Virus record (IMG/VR): IMGVR_UViG_3300017788_000018
Location: 1 to 64,000 of that record
Direction: 5' to 3' (one strand)
DNA: 64,000 nt
DNA from: a virus
Below the pieces are notes generated by a model, which worked only from the letters and a program-made list of their open reading frames with translations, made no database searches and was not told where the DNA came from. The stretch's first letter is position 1, and each line of letters begins with the position of its first letter. This document shows positions 16,816 to 25,959 of the stretch, in pieces. The position numbers and the translations under genes were made by a program.

Positions 16816-17223
16816 ATGGGTATCAGAAACAAGGTAACAAACAAGGGTTGGATCAGCGAAGACGTTACTGGCACAGCAGTTGAGCTTGACATGGGCGCTG
16901 CCACAGTAACCACTCCTACACTTAACAAGGTGCAGGTTGTTGTTTCCGGCGCTGCACAGACAGCAGGCGCACCAGCGATCCTCCTGGCGGGTGCAAGAGT
17001 TCACGTTACGGCGGCACTTCCAGCGATCTCCAATGCAATCGTTGGCAGAACCTTCATGATCGTGACCACGGGTTCTAACCCAACGCTACTGACCGCATCC
17101 AATGCGATCAACCATGGTCTTTGGACCCGCACTCTTTTCACGCCAAATGCGATTGTGTCCTGCGTTGCCGCAACCACAGATTTCGGCTTCACTTGGCTCG
17201 CATCCTCGGGTTCTGCAATCTGA
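16816..17223 (+). CDS. Small probable virion protein
   Basis: 135 residues from ATG 16816 after AGGAG. The sequence is rich in Ala, Thr, Val and Ser with few charges, like the fibre-associated proteins at 22251 and 22911. It is a single-gene unit between a CTATTTA motif and a perfect terminator, which suggests high late expression of a structural or decoration protein. No family recognised. Confidence 0.7.
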   Translation: MGIRNKVTNKGWISEDVTGTAVELDMGAATVTTPTLNKVQVVVSGAAQTAGAPAILLAGARVHVTAALPAISNAIVGRTFMIVTTGSNPTLLTASNAINHGLWTRTLFTPNAIVSCVAATTDFGFTWLASSGSAI

Positions 17224-17251
17224 GTTCACCGTAGTTCTCCCTAACAACGAA

Positions 17252-17290
17252 GAAGGACAGGTTTCCAACCGGAACCTGTCCTTCTTCATT
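17252..17290 (+). terminator. Rho-independent terminator
   Basis: GAAGGACAGGTT (17252-17263) pairs perfectly with AACCTGTCCTTC (17273-17284), followed by a T-rich tail. It lies between convergent genes. Confidence 0.92.
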
Positions 17291-17325
17291 TTTGCTAACT
17301 GGTATTTAGGCAAAGCCCACTAGGG

Positions 17326-17979
17326 TCACTTAGAAAGGCTGCCAGGAATAAGCCAATCAAACTTGTGGTCGAGCTTGATGTTGACTGTAAATTGTGGAAT
17401 GGCAACGTGGTTGGCAAGGTTGTGCTTCATGCACTCATTGGCATCCAAATACCAATCGGCGTGCTTTTTCTCGTGCACGATATCCGAGAAGTAATTGTCC
17501 TTCTTGCCACAGTTGCGAGCCATGAGACTCATGATGCGGGTGTTGAGACGGTCGGTCTCCACGGCACTGGCCTTGATTTCCTCATTCTTACCGAAGTTGA
17601 AGCTGGAGACCTCGTGGATCATTACCGTGGCATTCGGGGCCACGAATCGATAACCCTCGGCTCCGCAGGTAAAGAGAACCGCTCCGCAACTCATGGCTTT
17701 ACCTTCCACGATGGTAGCAATCTTGACCTTGCATGCATCAATCATGTCGATCATGGATAGGAGAGCATACACGTCTCCGCCATAGGAATCGATTACGATT
17801 GGGAGGACTTCCTGTCCACTCTTCATGCAAAGGTCCTCTGCCTGTTGAAGATCCTCACAGAATTTGACGGCACTCTCCTCTGAGAATGAACCTCCAAACC
17901 TGACGTAGATGGGCATCTGACAACTGTTCTCAATGTCCTTGATTTGGATTCGAGGATCAACGTTGACTGTATATCTCAT
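17326..17979 (-). CDS. ClpP-like serine protease
   Basis: 217 residues. The ClpP plan is clear: IDSYGGDVYALLSMIDMI (64-81), the nucleophile Ser97 in GKAMSCGAV and His122 in VMIHEVSS. The third catalytic position, normally Asp in GLID-V, aligns with Asn190 in NLANHV. Some ClpP paralogues also have Asn there. In large phages ClpP-like enzymes may serve as prohead proteases or act on host proteins; neither is shown. GGAG lies seven bases before ATG 17979. It is cotranscribed with the DnaQ-like gene. Confidence 0.85.
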   Translation of the reverse strand: MRYTVNVDPRIQIKDIENSCQMPIYVRFGGSFSEESAVKFCEDLQQAEDLCMKSGQEVLPIVIDSYGGDVYALLSMIDMIDACKVKIATIVEGKAMSCGAVLFTCGAEGYRFVAPNATVMIHEVSSFNFGKNEEIKASAVETDRLNTRIMSLMARNCGKKDNYFSDIVHEKKHADWYLDANECMKHNLANHVAIPQFTVNIKLDHKFDWLIPGSLSK

Positions 17980-18015
17980 TTATGACTCCGATTGTGGTAA
18001 GGTTAACCAAAACTG

Positions 18016-18597
18016 TTATAGACTGCGAAGTTTCTTGTAGAGTTGCAAGGTTGCTCGGGCATCGCCCTTGGCAGTATGTCTTTCTCTTGCGCCAATTGCT
18101 ATCTCAAAATGCTTAAGCAGGGATCCCAGGCTCCCGATGTTTTCGGGAAGCTTCTTCTGTTCCTGCAAGAAACGAACGATTGTGGCGGTATCCAGTGTCC
18201 TATAGGAAACGTACATTGGGAAGTCTTGCATCAGGTGACTTGTCACAACCCTTGCGTCAAAGCTGACGTTATGACCCAGGAGAGTCATCTTGCTCTCCGC
18301 TGAATAGCTGAGGCATACACGAGCCCCCGTAATGAAGCTGCGAAGCTCTCTACCGGCCTGGGAACATGTAATGGCGGTCTTGTCATGCTCCACGAGGTTA
18401 ATCCCATTGACTTCCAGACCCTCGGCCTCCACTCGGTAGATGCCGTCGTCCGGCTTGATTTTCAAGTCAAGGCTCCAGTCAAGGCTCCTGTGTGGCTCAA
18501 GGTTTTCGTCCAAAACCTCTGCGTAGAGACTTAGGGGTGTACACTTCTCGGGAAAGCGACCGCCTGTCTCGGTGTCAATTAGGAGGTATTGTGTCAT
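18016..18597 (-). CDS. DnaQ-like 3'-5' exonuclease (DEDDh)
   Basis: 193 residues. ExoI has LLIDTETGG with Asp8 and Glu10, ExoII has GHNVSFDARVV with Asp114, and ExoIII has HTAKGDARATLQLY with His174 and Asp179, giving the complete DEDDh set. It probably provides proofreading for the DnaE-type polymerase at 1, as epsilon does in bacteria, though a repair or RNA-turnover role is possible. Confidence 0.9.
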   Translation of the reverse strand: MTQYLLIDTETGGRFPEKCTPLSLYAEVLDENLEPHRSLDWSLDLKIKPDDGIYRVEAEGLEVNGINLVEHDKTAITCSQAGRELRSFITGARVCLSYSAESKMTLLGHNVSFDARVVTSHLMQDFPMYVSYRTLDTATIVRFLQEQKKLPENIGSLGSLLKHFEIAIGARERHTAKGDARATLQLYKKLRSL

Positions 18598-18760
18598 ATG
18601 GATTTTTGACTCTCTACAAGTAACCTAGCCCATAGTGACACACCAGGGTTTGCTTTTTAAACGCTTAGATTATTCACTTACTCTAGGGATGCGTGGAACC
18701 CTACCAATTAAGGGAGCAGAGGGGGTTATCATTTGGAGACGCTAATTACCAGTTATACCA

Positions 18761-21010
18761 ATGGCACGCAAATCCCCCAAAAAACCTAAGGGCTCAGGTA
18801 AGTTGGCCGAGCAGGGTCCGAACATGCATGGCACTGCCACATTTTCTGGTACTGGCAACCTGGGTGTGGGCGGTTACAAGCAGTTGGCAACCATGCATCT
18901 GAATCCTGCCACGCAGGATATGGCCGACCAGGAACAGAACGAACTAGAGAAGAACCTTCAAAGACAGGATTGGTCTGTGGCCGGTAAGAGTTACATGGGA
19001 AATGCAAAGCCTGTGGATCCTCCTATTCCTCATTGGGATGGAAGAAATGGTACCAGGGAAACGGCAGTGGAGGAACAGCTTAACCCTATTTATCCTGCGG
19101 CCACCAGACAGAGAGACCTTCCTGGCTTTCCTCAGGTGAATGCCCTGGTTAACCCGAAGGCACATGTGCCGGCCAATGATTCCCCTAAGAATGAGGACCC
19201 TGTGACAGGCAAGAAAATCCAGTACCTAGGCCCAACTGTCAACGGAGTCGAGCTAAATGACCTTCCTCCAGAACGTAAACAGGAGCTTGAGGCAGAACTT
19301 CTTGAGACCATTGAGAATGCTCGGTCAATGAGGCCAGATCGCCAGGGATGGAACAATACCCGCATAAACTCGCTTGCAAGACGAAGAAATCACATCAATC
19401 CAGATCGTCCGCCACCAGATATGTGGCGTCCGCTTTTCCGAGATCCAACCGGGGAACACAACCCGGAGAACCTAAGGGATGAAACCGAAAACATGAACTC
19501 CCCAGCAAAGAACTCTCTGTTTGCTCGCAACTCCAGCACTCCTGCACACTCTGTTGGGGCAATTGGGTTTCCAAAGGTATTTGTCCCTGAGGACTATGAA
19601 CAAGTCCAGCCTGAGTATGACGACATTGTAAAGGATCCCATTGGTTCCAGACGCCTCCAGATTCCTCAGGACAATGCTCAGCCCATGGCAAAGGAGAGCC
19701 TCGAGACTTTTGACTCGGGTTGTGAGTGCAAGAAGGCTAGCTGCTCGGGGTGCCATGGGAAGGGCCGTAGGGATTCCGTAAAACCCGTGTACGGCTCCAA
19801 AGTACCCGATGGCATGGGTGGAGCCATTGCCTTTGACAAGAGTCGCCAAAAGGCTCTCAGGAATATTATCGAACTCTTGGTCCGTGAGGAGCTTGAGGGA
19901 ATAGGAAATTATGCCTACCATGTAACGCTTCGCAAGTTCCTAAGGAGCATCCTTGAGAATGGTCTCCTGCCACAGGAACATGAGTCCCTGGATGAACCAG
20001 GGATCTTTTTCGAACCCGATGAGGAAGGGGCGGCAATCTATCACGAACCTCCTAAGACGGTTATGTTGAGATGGAAGCTCTCGGGCACCCCTACCTCTTC
20101 TACTCCTGATGGAGAGTATGCACACTACAGTCCTGTACCTAGTGAGCAACTGGAGATTCGTAGCAAAAAGGGTTGGGTGCCGCTTCGAAAGCTTATCCAA
20201 GAACAAAACACCGTGGCACCAAGAAGGCGTGGAGGAGCTGGTGCAGCCCAACAGGCTGCTCAGGCAACCGATCCAGGTCTTACCCTTCCTCAGCTAAGGC
20301 AGTTGCTTGCAAGCAAGGCACCCGAGGCCTTCAGCCGTCAGGAAGTCAGCTCTGTCATTGACTATGTGCACAGAAGACCTGATCTCAAACAGGACTTCCA
20401 GCACATGGACGAAAAGGAGATTCAGAGCCTTGAGACCGTTCTGGATAACAATATCGACAATGAAAAGATCGGTCCCTTTGCCAGCAAGATCGAAATGGCC
20501 AGGGGCAGCAAGCACCTGGCCCAGCTAGGAAATCAACCACAAGCTGCTGGTGCCCCTCAAGGACGTACTCCTCCAAAGAGAGTTACCACAAGCCCTGGTT
20601 CAGGCCCGGCTCAGAAGATTACCCTTCCAAAGCAGGCTTTGTCCAAACAGTTCACGGATACCGTTCAACAAAAATACAACCAGATTACATCTGCCGCAGG
20701 TCTTTCCAAGGATCAGAAGGAACGTCTAGTAAGTCAGCTTGGACGCATTCAACTTGAACCAGACAGCTCTGAGGCCTCCAAGCTTAAGCGCATTGATGAT
20801 CTTGTGAGGGTTGGTGTTGGTACTCGTGTGGACTTCGGTGGCGATCAGCCCCAGGGCAAGAAACCAAACCCTGCCCAACAGGTTGCAACAACTCCACCAA
20901 AGTCAAGTGGTGGCGGCTTCATCGGCTCGGCAAAGAAGTTCCTGGGTCTCAACGAGACTCTTGAGTACCTTCTTGACGAGGAAGACGAAGATGAAAAGGA
21001 AGAATCATGA
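18761..21010 (+). CDS. Large virion-type protein with ADP-ribosyltransferase-like segment
   Basis: 749 residues. The first 315 are low in hydrophobics and Pro/Asn-rich. A Cys cluster at about 319-331 (CECKKASCSGCHGKG) may bind zinc. Next comes the helix ALRNIIELLVREELEG and the segment YAYHVTLRKFLRSILENGLL (about 382-401), with GIFFEPDEEGAA after it; this YH-T...IL..GL pattern is typical of ADP-ribosyltransferase and KptA-like folds. The rest is helical with Gln/Pro linkers, ending in LNETLEYLLDEEDEDEKEE. It may be an injected effector, as phage Alt proteins are, but catalytic residues could not be confirmed. Confidence 0.7.
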   Translation: MARKSPKKPKGSGKLAEQGPNMHGTATFSGTGNLGVGGYKQLATMHLNPATQDMADQEQNELEKNLQRQDWSVAGKSYMGNAKPVDPPIPHWDGRNGTRETAVEEQLNPIYPAATRQRDLPGFPQVNALVNPKAHVPANDSPKNEDPVTGKKIQYLGPTVNGVELNDLPPERKQELEAELLETIENARSMRPDRQGWNNTRINSLARRRNHINPDRPPPDMWRPLFRDPTGEHNPENLRDETENMNSPAKNSLFARNSSTPAHSVGAIGFPKVFVPEDYEQVQPEYDDIVKDPIGSRRLQIPQDNAQPMAKESLETFDSGCECKKASCSGCHGKGRRDSVKPVYGSKVPDGMGGAIAFDKSRQKALRNIIELLVREELEGIGNYAYHVTLRKFLRSILENGLLPQEHESLDEPGIFFEPDEEGAAIYHEPPKTVMLRWKLSGTPTSSTPDGEYAHYSPVPSEQLEIRSKKGWVPLRKLIQEQNTVAPRRRGGAGAAQQAAQATDPGLTLPQLRQLLASKAPEAFSRQEVSSVIDYVHRRPDLKQDFQHMDEKEIQSLETVLDNNIDNEKIGPFASKIEMARGSKHLAQLGNQPQAAGAPQGRTPPKRVTTSPGSGPAQKITLPKQALSKQFTDTVQQKYNQITSAAGLSKDQKERLVSQLGRIQLEPDSSEASKLKRIDDLVRVGVGTRVDFGGDQPQGKKPNPAQQVATTPPKSSGGGFIGSAKKFLGLNETLEYLLDEEDEDEKEES

Positions 21011-21555
21011 GTGATGACGATGAATTTGGTGGCTCCGATTGGGAAGCCAAGTATTGGGCCAACAGACAGAGGCAGTTGGATGCCGCAAAGCACGCTGGGC
21101 CGGCCCACCAGCAGCACACCCCGTCTGCCCCTAGACCATTTTCCAACGTGCCTCAGCATCAGATGCGTGATATTGACCCCATGCAGCTCCTTCAGCAGCA
21201 GATGATGATGGGCCAGGGTCCATCCTCATCGGGACGCCCCGTGTTCCTCAGAGAAGGGGCTGATTACTTCAGGCACATTCAGGGTGCTGATGGTTTTGGC
21301 AATGTGATTCCCTTGGTTCGTAACATGGGCAAGCTCTCTGGCGTCGTCGGAAAGGAGTTTGCTTTCATGGGAGAAACACGAGGAATTTGCGTGGATGGTA
21401 TGCAAATGGTTGACATGAGCAAGGTAAATGAAGACCCAAGCCGGGTTGGCATGTATGTTCGTGTGCGTGCTCCCTTTGTCGGTGACATTCTCGTTGAGAG
21501 AAATGCCGTCATAGAATTGCAGCAAAATGGCCAGCGTCAAATCCTGCGCGGCTGA
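21007..21555 (+). CDS. Hypothetical virion-type protein
   Basis: 182 residues, joined to the previous gene by ATGA. An acidic, Gln/His/Pro-rich first half (residues 1-75) precedes a compact beta-rich second half (about 76-180; FAFMGETRGICVDGMQMVD, YVRVRAPFVGDILVERNAV). No family recognised; the operon position suggests a structural partner of the large protein. Confidence 0.7.
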   Translation: MSDDDEFGGSDWEAKYWANRQRQLDAAKHAGPAHQQHTPSAPRPFSNVPQHQMRDIDPMQLLQQQMMMGQGPSSSGRPVFLREGADYFRHIQGADGFGNVIPLVRNMGKLSGVVGKEFAFMGETRGICVDGMQMVDMSKVNEDPSRVGMYVRVRAPFVGDILVERNAVIELQQNGQRQILRG

Positions 21556-21690
21556 AAAACAGAGTTAGAAATTCTTGCCTCAAATTCGTATACTTTGTAC
21601 GAATTATGGATTAATTTTGCAACATAGTTACACTAGGTAGCCGCAAAGTATGCGTCCCGAATAGTTTACGTTTCCTTACGCTAGGTACTA

Positions 21691-22161
21691 ATGCCCACGA
21701 ATTTTCCCAGCGGGTTAGACTCACTTCCTAATCCCACAGCAGCAACAGTACTCGATCAACCTGGGTTAACCCATGCTGATCAGCACATCAACTCTAATGA
21801 TGCCATTGAGGCTCTAGAGACGAAGCTGGGAATTGATCTTAGTACGGCCACAACTACTATAGACTACATTGCCCGTCTTTTCCTTCTCACAAACACGGAG
21901 CACCCCAACGGACACTATGCAGAGTGTGAAATGGTGCCAGGCAAGGTGTTCCCTCTGAGAGTCACTTGGTATACCAACTCCGGTAAGACCATCAAACTTG
22001 TGGAGAAGGAATTTACCTATGGGTCCTCGATTCCTGTTCCAACGGTCATTACCATGCGACTCTACAATGGAACCGTGGCCAACACCATTCTGAGGACAAT
22101 CACCGACACCATTACCTACAACCAAGTTTTCGAGGTCTCAAGAACAAGAGTTGTGGTGTGA
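21691..22161 (+). CDS. Tail-fibre/baseplate-type protein
   Basis: 156 residues. The start (FPSGLDSLPNP...LTHADQHINSNDAIEALE) is a pattern commonly seen at the N-termini of phage fibre proteins, where it is thought to form the attachment helix. A beta-rich C-terminal domain follows. About 135 bases upstream are non-coding with an AT-rich palindrome (CGTATACTTTGTACG). Confidence 0.7.
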   Translation: MPTNFPSGLDSLPNPTAATVLDQPGLTHADQHINSNDAIEALETKLGIDLSTATTTIDYIARLFLLTNTEHPNGHYAECEMVPGKVFPLRVTWYTNSGKTIKLVEKEFTYGSSIPVPTVITMRLYNGTVANTILRTITDTITYNQVFEVSRTRVVV

Positions 22162-22250
22162 ATACATACTTAAGGTAGATTGTTCCGTTTCACAGAAGGC
22201 AAAGAAAGCATAAGCGAACAGCGTTTCTAACACCAAAAGGGTAATAAATT

Positions 22251-22844
22251 ATGGCATTTGAATCTCCAGTCTCAGTCCTATACAATGGTGAAGGCCTTGA
22301 ACTTGCGCTGAGCGCATCGCAATCCCTTTCGAACGCCTCCCAGGGCGGATTGATGATCATGGGTTCCGGCTCTAACGGAACCGCACAGTTCTTCAGGCTC
22401 GGTGGTGACGGCTCTCTCTTCATCACTGGTTCTGTAACCACAAACGTCGCGACCGTGGCAACTCAGTCGGTGTTTGTTGGCGGCTGGGCTAACGGTGTAA
22501 CCGGTTCCTTTGTCCTTGGTGGCATTGCAACCGCAGTTACCCAAAGCACCAGAGAAATTGGTGCAAGCACCGCCACTGTGTCGGCAACCATTGCAGCCAA
22601 CGGTCTCGTGGGCTTCACACTTCTTGCAGCAAGCAACACACGCAAGGGCGCAGTTCTCTTCCTGGAAGGCAACCGTATCGCCTTCGTTAAACTCGGTACC
22701 GGCGCTGATACAAACACCTTCACCACTCGTTTGACTAACGGTGCCTACTGGGAAATCCCAGGCAACTACACCGGTCCTGTTACCGTGAGCTTCCAGTCCG
22801 GCGCAGCCGTTGCTCGTCTATACACAACTAATATAACAGTCTGA
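22251..22844 (+). CDS. Probable fibre/virion protein, Ser/Thr/Gly-rich
   Basis: 197 residues, low in charge and rich in Thr, Ser, Gly and Ala (for example VTTNVATVATQSVFVGG), typical of beta-structured fibre or decoration proteins. AGGG lies before ATG 22251. A strong terminator follows the gene. Confidence 0.7.
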   Translation: MAFESPVSVLYNGEGLELALSASQSLSNASQGGLMIMGSGSNGTAQFFRLGGDGSLFITGSVTTNVATVATQSVFVGGWANGVTGSFVLGGIATAVTQSTREIGASTATVSATIAANGLVGFTLLAASNTRKGAVLFLEGNRIAFVKLGTGADTNTFTTRLTNGAYWEIPGNYTGPVTVSFQSGAAVARLYTTNITV

Positions 22845-22872
22845 TACAATAGCTGGCTGATCAGCATACTTA

Positions 22873-22910
22873 TGTGGTGGGTTTCCCTAAGGAGACTCAC
22901 CACATTTTTT
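22873..22910 (+). terminator. Rho-independent terminator carrying the next gene's SD-like sequence
   Basis: A 13-bp stem (with two G-T pairs) between GTGGTGGGTTTCC and GGAGACTCACCAC around CTAA, then ATTTTTT. AAGGAG is in the loop and 3' arm, and ATG 22911 follows the T-run directly. Confidence 0.85.
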
Positions 22911-23261
22911 ATGCCGCTTTTCGACCAAATAGCAACATTCTACTCTGGAACGCAAGGTGCAAGCAACAACACGACCCCTGTGACGGTCGTTCCTGATCCG
23001 GGCACTGGAGCGCCGGTTTTTATCATTGAGCCCGAAAACCTCTCGGTACTCAATCGAGATACGGTGAATGCCACTGTCATTCTGACTTTGACTGCTCCCT
23101 CTACAATCATCGAGAGAGTGACCCTTACCACGGGCGACAAGTGGACGAACAACAGCAAGGTTATTGTGGGGCCGGGCCAAACTCTTACCCTAGAACTTGC
23201 CGGTTCCGTGACCACCAACCAAGTCACCTACAATACTGCCTTCTTCCAGGTATCCGGTTAA
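22911..23261 (+). CDS. Small beta-rich virion protein
   Basis: 116 residues from ATG 22911. Thr/Val-rich with alternating strands (TVNATVILTLTAPSTIIERV), probably an immunoglobulin-like or decoration fold. The start sits directly after the T-run of a terminator, and the only SD-like sequence is inside that hairpin, so its expression may depend on read-through. Confidence 0.65.
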   Translation: MPLFDQIATFYSGTQGASNNTTPVTVVPDPGTGAPVFIIEPENLSVLNRDTVNATVILTLTAPSTIIERVTLTTGDKWTNNSKVIVGPGQTLTLELAGSVTTNQVTYNTAFFQVSG

Positions 23262-23264
23262 TCT

Positions 23265-23807
23265 ATGCCCATGTATGACAATAGCGGAAGCCTAAAGGTA
23301 ATAGGCGACCGAGCTGGCAACATCGCCATTCAGGACCCAACTGGTGCCACGGTTAACTCCACAGCATTCTTCATTCAGTTCAGTGGCAGTGCTGTCAGCA
23401 GCGTAACAACCGCCACCTCTGGTGTTATTGTCAACTTAGTTTCGGGTTCTGGTGGTTCTAGCGGTACTGGCAGTTCTGGTGGTGCCTTCAACAAGGGCGC
23501 TCTCTACAACTGGCCGGTGTTCCCTAGAAATACCATTGTGTGGCGCTCGGAGGGTACTCATACCCTAGGCAGAATCAGAGCCCTGATAAGCGGTTCCACA
23601 GGTGCCACGGCAAGCTGTCAGGCGTTCCGAAACAGCACCAACCCTCATCTCAGTGCGACCCTGGTGGCAAACGCAAACAACACCTGGTTTGATGGCGGCA
23701 CCGTGGCAACTTCCTCCTATGTGCTTGGTGACTACCTACAGTTTAGACTTCTGGGCGTGAGCGGCACGATCGAATATGCCATTATACAGGCCGACTTCAC
23801 GGCCTAA
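23265..23807 (+). CDS. Probable fibre protein
   Basis: 180 residues, four bases after the previous gene. The first 60 residues are a low-charge beta-type region, then a Gly/Ser linker (SGSGGSSGTGSSGG), then a beta-rich head (about 78-180). It is probably a short fibre or adhesin component. Confidence 0.7.
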   Translation: MPMYDNSGSLKVIGDRAGNIAIQDPTGATVNSTAFFIQFSGSAVSSVTTATSGVIVNLVSGSGGSSGTGSSGGAFNKGALYNWPVFPRNTIVWRSEGTHTLGRIRALISGSTGATASCQAFRNSTNPHLSATLVANANNTWFDGGTVATSSYVLGDYLQFRLLGVSGTIEYAIIQADFTA

Positions 23808-23831
23808 ATTGGACATAAGGAATCTCTAGAG

Positions 23832-25817
23832 ATGGCTCTCCGCATAAAAACCATAGAGTATGGGTTTACAAGTGTTACGGCCTCGTCGTTCACTCCACCG
23901 GACTATGCGGCGCATCCTGCCCAACTCATCAGTATCCCAGAAAGAACCAGCAGGACTTTCAAGTCGGTCTTTCTGTATCAGTATGCCCAACAGAATGTTG
24001 GTGCTGCTGCCACACCCACCAACTTGACAGCCTCTTTCAGGCTTTTCGGCGCAGATGCAACCACGCCAGGCGTACAGCGAACCACCGTAACGGCTTCCAC
24101 CATGACCAACTCCGGTGAATCCCTGAGTTTTTCCTGGATAACGGATCTCACTGCCTACTTCACAACCAACTTCTCTGCCTCCTATCAGAACGTTTCGGCT
24201 GCTTTGTCTGGTGGCATGAGCGTTAGTGCTTTCTCCAACTTGTCCTCGAAACTCATCATCACCTACCAATTTGAGGACAGCACGGTCACCGGAAGCAACA
24301 CTCTCATCAAGACTGTGAGAATTCCTCAGGACGGTAGAAACGGAAGCCTGACCACGGCTCTTACGCTGGTGGATGCCATTCCTCGTCTAGAGGGCTTCTG
24401 CCCTGAGGCCAATAAGACGTTCCGCAATATATTCTTCCAGATCGAAGGTCAAACCGGTACCACGGCCGCTGTGGCTCCTGATCCTGCCCTGAGCATGAGT
24501 CTGGATACCGAGCCTGGGCAGCCAAACTTCGGTATAAACGATACCCTGATCTCGGCACAGTATTACTACGGAATTTGGAACCGTAACAACATGGTCACCA
24601 GCTCCATTCACTGGCTGAGTGCCTCTGTGACTAACACAGCAACCCCATATCCTTCCCTGACAACCGTTCTCTACGCAACCTATGAGTATACTCCAAGCGG
24701 CACTACCAGTCTTCTCAACTCCATAATGCTTCCTCTGCGGCCGGATGGCGGTATCATTGGCGGAAGTACAACCGCTCTCAAGACTCGTTTTGCAACCTCC
24801 ATTCCAATTGTGGACAGAGGTCCAATTTTGTTGATGTCCTCTGCTGTACAGTTCCACTATTCGGACGGAGCGGCGCTCGCCGTTGACATTCGGAACGGAA
24901 GCCAGGCCTCCAGGGTTTACTCCATTCCTGCCACCGTAAGAGCCGGTGGCTGTGTGTCACAAAGAAGATTTGACGGTGGTGCCATCGGTGGCGCTGGTAT
25001 GACCCTGAACAGGGGAATGAATACTTTGATAACTGATGTGTTCAGAACCGGCACTGCGGCGGGCAGCTTGGGCACCGGTCTCAATGGGGTGATCTTCCTG
25101 AACTACACCTCAAGCGTAAATGGTGCAGGCGCAGAGTCGCATCCAAAAACCATCCTGACGCTTCTTCAGGAAACTCCGCCCACCGTATCTACTCCTCTGA
25201 TCATCGTTTCTTCTTCTACCAATGCCAGGGGTTTGTCGATTCCTGAGTCCTACTACTACCTCTATTGCCATGGTGGCTATCTGCCAATTGTTTGGCGCAA
25301 CACGGCCCATGCCGATGTGTTCCAGGAGTTGCACTGCTCGGTCGAGGCCAATGAGGCCGAATTGGGTGGCTGGAGAAGGCTTACGACCCAGACCCTGGTG
25401 GGTGACTCTGAGACTGGCGTGTATCCTATGTATTACTGTCCTCCAGAGGGAACCTGGAGGAATGCTCCAAACCTTCCCGATCTAAAGTCAGGTTCTCTTA
25501 ACCCCACGCAGAACAGACAGTACAGGCTCACGGGCTTCCCGGCCTCTGCTGCAAGTCCTCAGGGTTGGCACGTTACAACCTACCACTCCAGACAATTTGC
25601 GAAGACTGGCTCTGTCTATCCAAATCCTGGTGCGGGTGTAACCGTCAGAACCTATAGAGACGACACCGATGAGTTGATCAGCAGCTCCAGCACGAATGCA
25701 AACGGGCAATACTTTGTGACCTTCCATGATGACACAGTGGATCTCTACTCAGAAACCCGGGTGTCTGCCGTGCTGGCCGGGCGTTCAAGTCTGTTCAGAG
25801 TTACGGCCTCGATCTAG
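23832..25817 (+). CDS. Large tail-fibre-like protein with C-terminal CarboxypepD_reg-like domain
   Basis: 661 residues, Thr/Ser/Asn-rich, with several repeats of the kind LKTRFATSIPIVD and VRIPQDGRNGSLTTALTLVD, suggesting two or three related beta domains (about 1-300). Near the C-terminus (about 600-661) the pattern GAGVTVRTYRDDTDELISSS...NANGQYFV matches the carboxypeptidase-regulatory-like beta sandwich often found at fibre tips. A receptor-binding or baseplate role is likely. Confidence 0.75.
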   Translation: MALRIKTIEYGFTSVTASSFTPPDYAAHPAQLISIPERTSRTFKSVFLYQYAQQNVGAAATPTNLTASFRLFGADATTPGVQRTTVTASTMTNSGESLSFSWITDLTAYFTTNFSASYQNVSAALSGGMSVSAFSNLSSKLIITYQFEDSTVTGSNTLIKTVRIPQDGRNGSLTTALTLVDAIPRLEGFCPEANKTFRNIFFQIEGQTGTTAAVAPDPALSMSLDTEPGQPNFGINDTLISAQYYYGIWNRNNMVTSSIHWLSASVTNTATPYPSLTTVLYATYEYTPSGTTSLLNSIMLPLRPDGGIIGGSTTALKTRFATSIPIVDRGPILLMSSAVQFHYSDGAALAVDIRNGSQASRVYSIPATVRAGGCVSQRRFDGGAIGGAGMTLNRGMNTLITDVFRTGTAAGSLGTGLNGVIFLNYTSSVNGAGAESHPKTILTLLQETPPTVSTPLIIVSSSTNARGLSIPESYYYLYCHGGYLPIVWRNTAHADVFQELHCSVEANEAELGGWRRLTTQTLVGDSETGVYPMYYCPPEGTWRNAPNLPDLKSGSLNPTQNRQYRLTGFPASAASPQGWHVTTYHSRQFAKTGSVYPNPGAGVTVRTYRDDTDELISSSSTNANGQYFVTFHDDTVDLYSETRVSAVLAGRSSLFRVTASI

Positions 25818-25850
25818 TTAATCGCATGGGGGAAAGGACCCACGTCTAAC

Positions 25851-25946
25851 ATGAATCCAGAAGACATTTACCTTCACACAATTTTGCCAACCGGCAACGA
25901 TGCAGACATTTTCTTGGTTGAGTCTGACATTGTTCTCATCAACTAA
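25851..25946 (+). CDS. Possible small gene (31 residues)
   Basis: ATG 25851 to TAA 25946 encodes a peptide beginning MNPEDIYLHTILP and ending in a hydrophobic strand. A weak AAAGGA lies 13 bases upstream. It fills the gap between two fibre genes. Protein-like composition, but the evidence is thin. Confidence 0.35.
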   Translation: MNPEDIYLHTILPTGNDADIFLVESDIVLIN

Positions 25947-25959
25947 ATAAAGGCTGCAG

